64,000 bases of DNA from NCBI GenBank assembly GCA_950295325.1, contig OX485809.1, positions 14,260,001 through 14,324,000 on the forward strand. Direction: 5' to 3'. Shown here piece by piece: positions 33,647 through 43,691 of this stretch. Under the pieces are notes generated by a model that was not told where the DNA came from, made no database searches, and worked only from the letters and a program-made list of their open reading frames with translations. This DNA comes from Polytrichum commune (Eukaryota > Streptophyta > Polytrichopsida > Polytrichales > Polytrichaceae). Within the stretch, counting starts at the first letter, position 1, and each line of letters begins with the position of its first letter. A program made the translations under genes and the position numbers.

Positions 33647-36600
33647 ATGTTTCTTGGGCTGGTGCCGAAGATGTCGATGATCATCGCATGGAAGACTCCT
33701 CCCAGTACTCAATTGGTAGTTCATAGAAAATGTAGGATTATGGTTCAGTGGCTGGAGAGTATTACTGTAGCACCAACAGCCATACCTGCAAAATACACAA
33801 GTACACTTCTTAGAGCGCATGTGGATTTGAGAAGTAGGCTACAACAGATTGGAGATTCGGTTCGCATCTGCAAGGGTTGGAAGACATCTTGCTCAAATTC
33901 ACCTGCTAATGACACAGGTATGCATCATCATTTCTATCGATTTCAATATTTGCAATAAACATTCAGGGTGCTATTATTTGGACAACTCAGTATCAATGAA
34001 CTTCTTTTGAAAGATCATGTAACGTATGAAAGTTGGTGATTACAATTCAGATTATTCCTGGCTAAATTGCACAGGATGTATGATAATATAAGGTAGAGAT
34101 GTGCTATTCGGATACTTCTCTCTGCACTCATTTCTCGGAGGGTATGAAACACAACGTAGTGTGAGTTGATTAGCAAATCCAGATCGTGCTCATAGCCATT
34201 TGCCTCATAATTTTTTGAGCTCATATGAATGTCTTATTCATTGTCAAAGTGAAGATTTCATGCTCATCAAGTGGTCGTATAGATTCCCTCAATTATGTCG
34301 ACTATTGAACCTAGAATGGTTAGCATATTTTGAGCACATAGTCCGATCTCTTTTAAGCACATATCTTTTTGGTGTCTGTTCTTAGATCCACACCTAACTG
34401 CACACCACTCAAATATAGGTGTCCAGATTATTGCTGTGTTGGATTTAGGCACGTCTACCTTAAGTATTACAAACTAGGTACTGGCTGTGAGGAGCCATGC
34501 CACACAGGCTGTAGCAGCTTACTCCAGCCGATGGCAGGTCAATGTGTGTCCATTAGTGGACATAGTGGTCAGGCCATGGCAGGGTCATCCATTATGGGTG
34601 ATATTGGGCCTCCTTGTATCCAATCAGGAACAAACGCATCAACAAAATCACGAAACAAGGATCCAAGAGCTCCATTTGTGCCTCACTTTGAAATCCTTGC
34701 ATTCTTGGTGGGACCATGTCTGTGGCAGGCACATCAGTGGCAGCTGATACCCTAGAATTTGTTCACAAAGTGGCCTTAGATGTGGTAGCCACACCTGATT
34801 TAGTGTGGAAGTTGTGGACTGACCTCAAGAGCGCACCACAGTGGTATGTATGTCACTGAATTCCCTTGGTTTAGTATTCATGCACTTAGATTCAGGGAGT
34901 ATCTGTGGGATATATGGAGAATCATGTGGGACATCATCTCATGCAGTTGGATTTGAAACTATTCTTTTCAAATATTGCAGTAAATCATTGCACTAAACAT
35001 CTGATTTAATGTGGCCCACGCCACACCATTCATCATTGACCCACACTAATTGTCTTGCAATTACTGGGTGACAACTAGAGAGGGTGTCAAATGACACTTG
35101 GTGCTACATGACAAGTCACAAAGACCACTCTAATGAGCAGGACATACCAATTTTAATGTCACACTAAATCGGATGTTTAGTGCTTGCCTACATAGGGGCT
35201 ATGTTGCATTCAATTGCTGCTGAAAACACTTCTTTGCATGTGGCAGGATGCGGTGGATTGATCGTGTTGAGTTTTTGGCTGAGGATCAAACTAATGAAAC
35301 AACCCAGGAGTTGCCACCTGGGCTAAGTCACCTATCTCGCTGGATTTGTAGCACAGCTGGGTTTGAGGTATACAAAACAATGCGCTGGTTACTTAGGTCA
35401 AAATCTGTAGGTCTAGCAAGAGTTTCAATGCCTGTCAAGTTGCACGTCTGGGTGGTTGTGTTAAATTCATTGGAGAATCTGTAATTCGATCTCAACTAGG
35501 TTTCCTTTAACTCAATGGCACATTTTGTTGGAAGTTGGTCTCTATGATTTTCCATTGATTGTTTTGCATACAACGTCAATATTTCTTTCCACTTGTGGTG
35601 CTCAGAGGTAGTGTTTGAATCTAAATGAGAACAACCTATTTCAGTTCATTGAGGGCCAAATTCATTTGAGTACCTTCTTGGCATGCGAAAATGAGTATGA
35701 CCCTAGATGGACCAATTTAGATTGTTCAAACCTCCACACCATCCCCAAGCATGCATTGAAAATTTACTAAACATGGAAGTTGTTGTATGCAAAACAACCA
35801 ACACACAATCAAAAGTCATGTCAAGGTAGAGGATAACTCTAGTCCCTCAACAGGGTTTTGATTTAAGGAAATACTTGTGCTTGGGGGTAAGGTCATGTGG
35901 GTTGCTCGAGTAGTATACATGGAGTCCGCTCCACCAGTGCGGGCTTTGAGATGGGCAACTGTGGAGGGCCTTCAAAGTGAAGGCGAGGTGACTTTTAAAG
36001 AGAATGAAAGCAAGGGAACAACTGTAGAGCTTTCTGTAAGTATCTTCGATACAATGACTGTTTCATTTCCACACAAATGTAATTGTATGTCAACTACTGC
36101 GAAGTTCAATTTACATCTCTGATATCAGGAGTAAAGGTGAAAGATTACAGGGATAGATAAATGCAATCAGGAATAGATTATTTCGCAGAGACCTAGCCTA
36201 GATTGCACATGTAATTGTTTTTACATGCTCAAGTTCCTGCTCGTAAACAATAAATCTGAGCAGAAGAATGAAACTGCCTGCAGGGTACAGCAGACAAGGA
36301 TAGTATGTCATTCAAGTGTTGGCTAGTGTAATATTCTCCGGTACTGTCTGTTTACTTTCAATTTTGGAAATTTATGGCATTTATAATTGGACTTGGATAA
36401 TTGTGCGTGTTCCAGATTTCACACTCATTACCTGCTGCGCTTGGACGAGTGATGCACTCAGGTGCTCTGAGGGGCTTGGTGCAGGTGGTTTCTCCTAATT
36501 GCAGTTGCTTTTGTAAAACTTTTTGACACCATTTTGTTGCTTAGGGTGGATACTTAAGTTATCCTCTAACTCGATGGGACTTTTGTCAAAGTTGGTCCCC

Positions 36601-38011
36601 TATGATTTTCCATCTGTAGTTTTGCATACAATATTATAATTTCTTTCCACTTGTGGTGCAGCTTGGAGGTAGTGTTTGAATTTGAATAAAGAGCAACCTG
36701 TTTCGATTCATGGAGGGCCAAACTCACTTCAGTACCTCTTAGCATGCCAAAATGAGTTTGACCCTCAATGAACCGATATAGAATGTTCTGAGGCCAAGGA
36801 TGGTAGGTATTTTTTTGTTGCCTAATCAAATTGAATTTGATTCTCTTGGTGTGCACACCCGCCTCTAATATCAGAGGTGATGAAGAATACCCAACTTCAG
36901 AAATTTGATGTTTTAAAAAATACATCAGTCATGGTTTTGAGAAAGTTCTGTCCAATCTCTGCAGTTGGCCTTATGACAAAGCTAGTCATTCTCATTGTCT
37001 TGTAAAACATTATAAATAACTTTCAGTTGGGGTAACTGAATTCTTCTACCCGAATATCTGATGCTCACCAAAACTTTTTTATGGATGTGGTAGGCCACTC
37101 TGCAAAGTGATCTGGAGTGCTTCCAAAAGGTAAGCAAAATTAAGTCAATTCAATGCTGTCAAGTGCTATTCAATTTTGTATGTTGAGAGAAACAGCCGAC
37201 TGGGAACTGCAATACAGTTGGCTGCATTTATGGTTGGTCTTTCTCCACAATTTCTCTTCCTGAGATGTGGACCTCAGTTCTACTACACTGATTATGGTAA
37301 GTAGTAAGTACTTGTGGACCACATATTAAGCCTGCTTTCACACTAAAACCATTGGGGACAATACTCTGGGTGCACATTATCTACCAACCCACAGTGTTCA
37401 ACATCAAAGGTCCACGTTGTAGGTTAGAGTATTTCTACTGGGTTGAAAGTAGGTTGCATTTGAAAGACTTACAACCCAAGAGAAAGAAGGAGGTGGGTAT
37501 ACTGGGGCCCCACTATAGGGTTGCCCCACATGGTAAGTCGCACTATACATCTGCCCACACTATTTAACATAATCAGTGTAGTTTCATATCCTAGCAATTG
37601 AGTTTTGGCGCACCCTAACAGTATGGTCCACCCAATCATAGTGGGCATATCTGGGTGAACCGGAATTTTTTAAATCAACCATGTGAGAATCTAGGGATTT
37701 GCCATTGGGGGTGATTAGGTGCAAGTTGGCTCGTTCAAGGGGGTTCACCTCTGAAAAGAGGCAGTAGTCTTCAAGTTCCCTCTAATTCTTGTGATGTCTG
37801 TTTTGGATTTACATATAGAATTAGATGTAGTTCCATTGTTTTAGAGTATTCAAATGGCCCTTGACATGATGTCCTAAATTTGCATTTGCAGTATGCTGCC
37901 AAAGCAGTCAGCCAGCAAAGAGACTCTACCTGTAGCAATGAAGGAAGCATGGTGGATGGGAGGGGCTCCCTCACAATAACTACAAATTGCAGCCCAGCAC
38001 TGGGAGAGTGA
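33647..38011 (+). CDS. SRPBCC / polyketide cyclase-like protein, probably plastidial
   Basis: Seven exons: 33647-33917, 34729-34843, 35247-35367, 35892-36035, 36416-36484, 37094-37129 and 37892-38011. Lengths sum to 876 nt, giving 291 residues plus TGA, and all phases match. Residues 1-90 are rich in Ser, Thr, Lys and Arg and low in acidic residues, like a chloroplast transit peptide. About residues 105-250 form the SRPBCC (Bet v1/START-like) fold: VWKLWTDLKSAPQW, MRWIDRVEFL, VMWVARVV, PVRALRWATVEGLQ, GEVTFKENESKGTTVELS, a C-terminal helix (LPAALGRVMHSGAL), then LQSDLECF. This matches the plant family named polyketide cyclase/dehydrase and lipid transport superfamily, whose members bind hydrophobic ligands in a cavity; the ligand is unknown. 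Introns 1, 3 and 5 carry MITE or repeat insertions. The exon 4 acceptor is a weak 'gggggtaag'. Confidence 0.85.
34137..34470 (+). repeat. Dispersed 'caaatccaaatc' repeat in SRPBCC intron 1
   Basis: Shares 'gagctcatatgaat', 'gactattgaacctagaatgg', 'gagcacatagtc' and 'taccactcaaatataggtgt'-like blocks with copies at 17560-17900, 45840-46200, 48205-48520 (inverted) and 51830-52100. No inverted ends or coding capacity seen, and the class is unknown. Confidence 0.7.
35500..35845. mobile_element. agttatcc-family palindromic MITE in SRPBCC intron 3
   Basis: The left end 'tttcctttaactcaatgg' and the right end 'gaggataactct' are complementary family termini. The centre is a second inverted repeat in which 'agttcattgagggccaaatt' faces 'gaccctagatggacc'. 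About 345 bp. Confidence 0.75.
36555..36800. mobile_element. agttatcc-family MITE, right-truncated, in SRPBCC intron 5
   Basis: Starts 'agttatcctctaactcgatg' and runs through the central 'agggccaaactcact' and 'gagtttgaccctcaatgaac' inverted pair. The right terminus of the family is not found. Confidence 0.7.
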
Positions 38012-39472
38012 CTTAATTTCAGCAATGGTCTTGTACAGCATTGCCAAGAGGTATTTGTGAGAATCTAAATGGAGGGAGGAATAGGCTGGTGCTTCACTAC
38101 TAAGTTGATAACAGTATTGATCATCAATAAATTCGAGTATGGGCCTTGACATGATTGATCATCAATAGATTCGAGATGTACAATGGTCAGTCATGTGTAA
38201 AATGTGACTTATCCTCATCACAACCTCATTCCATTCTTTTTTATAATTTTAATTACAACAAGATGATACTATGTTATTGTTTAATGATGTTGACCACTTA
38301 TTTATTGTTTCCTCTTGATCACTTACCACAATGGGTTTTCCTATGCACCCGCAAAGTGGAAGTGTAGCAGATTGCAAGTGTTAGCATCACTACCTGACTT
38401 GTCCTCTGCTGTATGGTTTCCTAAGTCGAAGGTTTGTTAGAGGCCAATTATTCTATTCTTCCTGTGTGGCAAGCCATAACACTAAGTCAAAATCAGACTG
38501 TCAATCATTGTCTTTTCAAAAGTCAAGGATGTTCCTGTATACCAGTCTCATGCCAACCGTATCCTTTTGTAGCTCTCAAATTTACATACATGAGTATGAA
38601 CCAATGTTGGATTGGTATATAGGTGAATGCATGCGAACATCAATTACCAACATCAAGAATGGTATCAAAGAACCTACCCATGGGTATCAAAATTATAATA
38701 CTAGTCAAATATTGGTATCTGGTGGGATGTCAAGGTGTGAGAATCTTCATGTTATTAATTGGGTCATCACCAGTCTAAACCATATTCATACTTAGGGTGA
38801 TTTTGCATAAGTATGAAGGTTCTTGCATGGGAAATAGACCCGTATGGTATCCAAAACCAATTACCGTCAAAATACCCATACTTGTATAAACAAATGTGAA
38901 ATCCTTATCATAGATACTTGAATGGTATCAAAAAAAGACAATATCAGACTAATACTCATATGAACCAACTGTAATTCCATGGTGCATCTTCCCTGCAGCC
39001 CCTGGATATAGCATGTACAGAAAAGATGGACAAGAGAACAGTCAACAAAGCCATATCTAAAACTGATACAGTAGATGACTCTGGAGTTGAATGGCATGCA
39101 CCTCAATTCTGCTGTCTCTTTCGACGATTGTTGGTGTTACTTGGTCTATTTCTGATAATTCATCCCAACAAGCGTTCAGTTGCTCCAAGTTAGACATTGA
39201 GCTTCTGACATGGATGACATCTCACGTCAAAGGCAGTGGGAAATTGGGGGACAGGTCTTCAGTGTATACTAACTTAGTCCTCCATGACTGCTAAATCACC
39301 CACTTAAAGACCGTGTCTGGACATATGATATGCAATAAGTTGGAATCTCAGTACTATCTATAAGTTGATTTGAAACACTTGGTTCTTGGGGTATTGTATT
39401 CCTATATGGGATAGGATTAGTGGAGATTTGTGGATCATCAAACACATTCTTCTTCTCCAAATAACATGATCC
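38012..39472. other. Convergent intergenic region
   Basis: Lies between the 3' end of the SRPBCC gene and the 3' end of the minus-strand 252-codon gene. 38560-38960 is one arm of an inverted repeat pair whose partner lies at 43846-44200. The rest shows no coding signal. Confidence 0.5.
38560..38960 (+). repeat. Dispersed repeat, inverted relative to 43846-44200
   Basis: Text such as 'caaagaacctacccatgggt', 'gggatgtcaaggtg' and 'acccatacttgtata' is found reverse complemented at 43.85-44.2 kb ('acacctatgggtaggttctt', 'ccttgacatgcccacc', 'tatacaagtagggtat'). The two copies lie about 5 kb apart, in opposite orientation, on either side of the 252-codon gene. Confidence 0.75.
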
Positions 39473-40231
39473 TTACACTTCAACTTTACCAGGAACAACT
39501 TCATCTTTGGCAGCCTGAACAACTTGAGCTTTAGCAGGTTCAATAACTTCTGAATCTTTGGCAGGAACAACTACTGAATCTTTAGCAGGAACAGTAGTAG
39601 AGGCCTCGGCGATGGAAGTGTTGTGTTCATCTTCTTTCTTATACCCATCGTGCATAAGAGTCCGCCAAATCTCCACAATCCGCTGTGCATTTTTACCATT
39701 AGTCAGGGGATCTTGCAGCATCCATGTATTACCATCCGCAACCAGTTTGCTATACTCGAAGGGCTTGTTCTCTCCATAGTACTTGTGCATCCCACCATAG
39801 CAGTTCCACTCGAAGCTGTTGTGGAGCTCATCCTTCTCCTCCATCAAGAGTGGCCACACATCTTGGTACCGAAGAGTGTACCCAAGGTCCCGTTGCAACA
39901 CCTTGAAACACTTTTCATGGCATGCTAACCCACACTGTCCTTCCCCCGGATCGGACAGGGTTAGGCTGAAGGCGGTCAGAAACGGTGGCCGGCTCTCATC
40001 AGCGTTGTCGAATCCACCGTACCGGTCGTAGCATCCCAACGGTATGAGTTCCTCCGTTTCCAGAACTCCCACGAATGTGTTGAGCCATTCTAACCCTGCA
40101 AGGTTGGCTCGAATGGCCTTCTTCTCCTCTTCAAGCTCCACGGTCTCTGCCTCGGTCTTAGGGTCTGGTGCAAAGCTTGGACCCCCGCACACCAGACACC
40201 ATTCGTACACAGAGTCTTCGAATGCAACCAT
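39473..40231 (-). CDS. Intronless Cys-containing protein of unknown function, 252 aa
   Basis: A single open frame with ATG at 40229-40231. The frame and its composition (clearly richer in GC than neighbouring introns) suggest a real gene. Residues 12-15 are CLVC followed by GG; C67 lies in GCYDRYGGF; residues 100-108 are CGLACHEKC, a likely metal-binding Cys/His knuckle; C144 lies in NCYGGMHKYYGE; and residues 168-190 read NTWMLQDPLTNGKNAQRIVEIW. The last 45 residues are a low-complexity tail with repeats of (V/E)PAKD. I do not recognise it confidently. The pattern (CxxCGG, CY..YG, CHxxC, DPL.N..N..RI) recalls a family of uncharacterised proteins in algae, protists and large DNA viruses of algae, but that is from memory only. 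It has no introns, unlike every other gene here. Confidence 0.6.
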   Translation of the reverse strand: MVAFEDSVYEWCLVCGGPSFAPDPKTEAETVELEEEKKAIRANLAGLEWLNTFVGVLETEELIPLGCYDRYGGFDNADESRPPFLTAFSLTLSDPGEGQCGLACHEKCFKVLQRDLGYTLRYQDVWPLLMEEKDELHNSFEWNCYGGMHKYYGENKPFEYSKLVADGNTWMLQDPLTNGKNAQRIVEIWRTLMHDGYKKEDEHNTSIAEASTTVPAKDSVVVPAKDSEVIEPAKAQVVQAAKDEVVPGKVEV

Positions 40232-40835
40232 CCTTAAAGAAATAGGTTACCTCCGATGTAGTTTCCCTACCTAATTCGCCAAGAATTATGAAAATGTCAG
40301 CAATCTGGAGCTCGATGGGATACACCATACATCTTTGAGACTGTCAATGATCTGATAATCATCAGTCTCTGAACAACCTCATTGCAAACACCATAATAAA
40401 TCCAGAGTACTATACATCGTTTACAGAGTCTTCAAAAGCAACTATCCTCGAAGATTACCTCCGATTGATGTAGTACTCACCTAAATCGCCAAGAATTATC
40501 TACAATATCAGTCATCTGCAGCTCTATGGGATACACCATACATCTTTGAGACTGTAAAAGATCTGGTCATCATCAGTCTCTGGACAACCTCATTACAAAC
40601 ATCATAAATGAATCGAGAGTACCAAACATCATTTACAAAGCCTTCAAAAGCAACCATCCTCAAGGATTACCTCTAATCGATGTAGTTTTAACCTAAAACG
40701 CCAAGAATTTATACAATATCAGTCATCTGCAGATCTATGGGATGGGATAGACCGTACATCTTTCAGACTGTCAATCTGGTCATCATAAGTCGAACATCCT
40801 CTTTGCAAACATCATAATGAATCCACCTACCTGTA
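40200..40835 (-). repeat. Three tandem copies of the 252-codon gene's 5' end
   Basis: The block containing the first nine codons and about 200 bp of upstream DNA occurs three times. 'gcaac(c/t)atcc' anchors fall at 40224, 40438 and 40650 (spacing 214 and 212 bp). Each unit also has 'cgccaagaatt', 'gggatacaccatacatcttt' or a close variant, and 'aacctcattgcaaaca'. Only the innermost copy leads into the long frame; the outer two hit a stop shortly after the start-like sequence. Confidence 0.9.
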
Positions 40836-42700
40836 GGAATGGGTCACCCCCGGCTCCGAATTGCTCGTAACTTGATCCAATTTGTGAGTGTCCTCTTCTT
40901 CTCCCGATCGATCACCTGCCACTAATTCATAGACCACATTTTGTTGTAGGACATCGACATATATACATACGATGACTTGTGCTCATCGGAGTTCGAAAGC
41001 GGTGAGGGCGTAAGACTTAAGCTGAATCCCGGTGCTCTTGGACTCGGTCATCACCTAGTCTACCTAGAGATTTATGTCACTGTTGCAGGAACTTTTGAGA
41101 TTCTATATCATTCTTTCACATACCCTACTGTGGACTCAATCAAACTACAAGGATATTACTTAGAGGACGGCACAAAGTCATCATGGGCCCTCTCTCGCTC
41201 ATGTCCTTACAGAACTCATGTCAAGTACAGTCATGTGATCCAATGGTAGTACACACATTACTGAAACTTATGGTGTTTACCATTCCTGCAAGATTTTTAT
41301 TATGTAGTTCTTTGTCCAGGGTAAATTTAATGTAGGTCTTCACAATGATGAGATTCCTCGAGAGACTCAACCTAAGAGAATTTCCAACATCCTCTCGACT
41401 CAGATGCAACTCACATGCAATGACCACTAAAAACAACCCACTTCTGAGCCAATCAAGGTAACTCTGAGAAGTTGGAAATGCAAATGACATCCCTTACAAA
41501 CTTCACCAAGAAAATTCGGTATGGACCCACCATGAGCTAGTCCTGGAGATTGATGAATATCTTCTTGAATCTTGATGCCACTTCTCTCTCATCTTCAATT
41601 GTATTTATACACGTATCAATGATTCTTGTGGTGTTTGCCATTTGTAATCCCATATGTAATCCCTTGTTGCAGGTTTGACAATGTAGGTTTTCACATCAGG
41701 AGATTCCTCCAGAAACTCAACCCAAAAGAATTTCCAACGTCCTCCCGAATTAGAGAATTTAGGATAAGTAATTCCGAAATTTCAAATTACACCAAGAAAC
41801 ATCGGTGTGGACAACAACATGAGTCTCCGCAAGTCAGCTACATGTGGAGATTGATGAATATTAGTACCCTCTTGATGAATCTTGATGTTAAATTTTCTCC
41901 AAGTTTTATAACAAGATGTGCAACCCGAGTTCATGGGAACAATGGAGTGAGGTGACCCAGTAAGCACAAAAACAATGAATTAGTCATATTTTATGAGCAT
42001 CAATCACACCGTCACTGTAATATTCGACATTGGTTCATGCAAAAAAACAGAGCACCACACGCCTCCAATGTTTATCCGCAACATCGTTAGCCACAATTTG
42101 CACAAGTCTAACTCCAACTTAATATTCTTACTTTGTACGAAGCAGATCCCTCGCATGTCTTGGAGTCTTCTAAATAAAACCAAGATTCATCAGAACTAAA
42201 CCCTGGCCGCTACCCAAAATGTCACAACAAAGAACTTCATCATCTTACTCAGTAAAAAATTCCTTGCTGAATTTATTCTGCAATTTCCAGCTATAGAATC
42301 TGCTCGTCTCATCAATATTGTAAATGAAGACTGCACATCTTACAATGTCGGGGAATCCCATCCCATCCCATCATACTAGGGGCCTGCACCTGCTCTGTCA
42401 CAGAAGTTGGTTGTGTTTTTCGACTTGATCAAATTCTTGGGACTTTGAAACCTGCAACAAGTCACAACCAACTCGCAGCTTTTAAGGGAATTATTACCCT
42501 GGAACTTGAGTACAATGCTATACCTGGTAAATAAAAAGACAAGAAAGGCGAGTGACTCACTTCCTACGGCCAAGTCATCAAGCCATTGCCACGTCAGATT
42601 CTGGGCGGGTTTGGCCATATCAGGACATGGGCGTTCAAGTTCCGTGATGCGGGAGAAGAGGAGGCCTTTTGTTCGCCAGTGTTCGCTCCCATGCTCCGGA
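40836..42700. other. Intergenic DNA with local duplication and transposase relic
   Basis: No intact gene. About 41330-41600 and 41690-41910 are diverged tandem duplicates ('gagattcctc', 'gaatttccaac', 'ggagattgatgaat'). A minus-strand relic with FSSDESWFYLEDSK lies at about 42115-42215. 42360-42700 precedes the SWAP70 gene and presumably contains its promoter. Confidence 0.45.
42100..42225 (-). pseudogene. Possible mariner/Tc1-type transposase relic
   Basis: A short minus-strand frame reads GFSSDESWFYLEDSK. The DESWFY block is typical of the first catalytic aspartate of mariner-type transposases. Surrounding frames are closed by stops and no inverted repeats were seen. Confidence 0.35.
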
Positions 42701-42779
42701 GATCACCGCTAACTTGTGATGATTCCCATCCACTCTTCCCCCGATTGAATTTGAGCTTCCACTACAACAAATTCGCACT

Positions 42780-43691
42780 ATGGATTTCCAGGTGGGTTTT
42801 CTGTGTTTAGGTTTCCGAAGCTTTCTTGCTCAATAGGTTTCCAAATTTTGAGGGTTTTAGATATTTTGGGAGTTGATAGAGCTCTGAAATCGTAATGCTC
42901 CTGAGTAGCTGCTAAGGGTAATGTAAGATGGAATGTACGAGGATTGCTACGTAAGACATGTGATCTTCTTCCGTTGAAACGAAATCTTGGCATGTACTTT
43001 GAGGATGTTTGCGTTTTTTAATCCAGCCAGGTGCTCAATTAGGGTTACGCACAAGTCAAACGTTTGAAAATTCTCCTATTTGGAAAACTTCCAGAGAATA
43101 GAAATTGGGAGAGTGTATCGATCGTTGTATTGCAATTGGATTGTTGGGATAATGATCGGTATATCACATTGAGTGTTGAAATCAGAACTGTGAACACTGC
43201 CCAAAAGTTTCAGTTGGTCACAAAAGGTTTTCAGAAATCTCAGAAATCTAGTACTGACCATATCGTTAAATGACTAAGGTTAATTTGTCAAGCACTTACA
43301 TGTGTTGACCTATTTTCAAACCTTACTTGGTGAAACCTTAAACCACTGATGGGGTGAGTCAAGAATTTTCTCTCCTCAATGTTCCTGTCTACGTTGATCA
43401 ATGATCAAATTTGTGCAGCTCCCAAATTAGACTGCTTCCAACACTTCCACAACAAAAATTGGTGACATTGTAATTGTTTTTGCCACGGATACAATTAATG
43501 TAACTCTAATGTAACTCCTTACATTAGGAATCTAGTGGTATGATATTGGTTACAGTACAATAACACTAAGAGATACATAAAGGTCCACTTTCAGTTCCAT
43601 GTTTCTTGTACAGATACATGGATGTTCAATCAGACATACCATTTTAAATTTTTTCTATGATGTGTGAGTATATTTCCAGCTAAATTATTAA
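42780..43691 (+). promoter_or_regulatory. Inferred SWAP70 leader intron and short uORF
   Basis: ATGGATTTCCAG at 42780-42791 is followed by the donor GTGGGT, and a good acceptor (tatttccag) precedes 43680. Joining them creates a seven-codon upstream ORF, MDFQLNY, whose TAA (43689-43691) overlaps by one base the ATG at 43691 that opens the PH-domain frame (TAATG). The leader exon itself is inferred and its 5' end is not defined. Confidence 0.4.

Noticed and set aside
39558-40274. Plus-strand ORFs of 60-101 codons opposite the 252-codon gene
   Set aside because: They are shadows of the minus-strand reading frame in a GC-richer exon.
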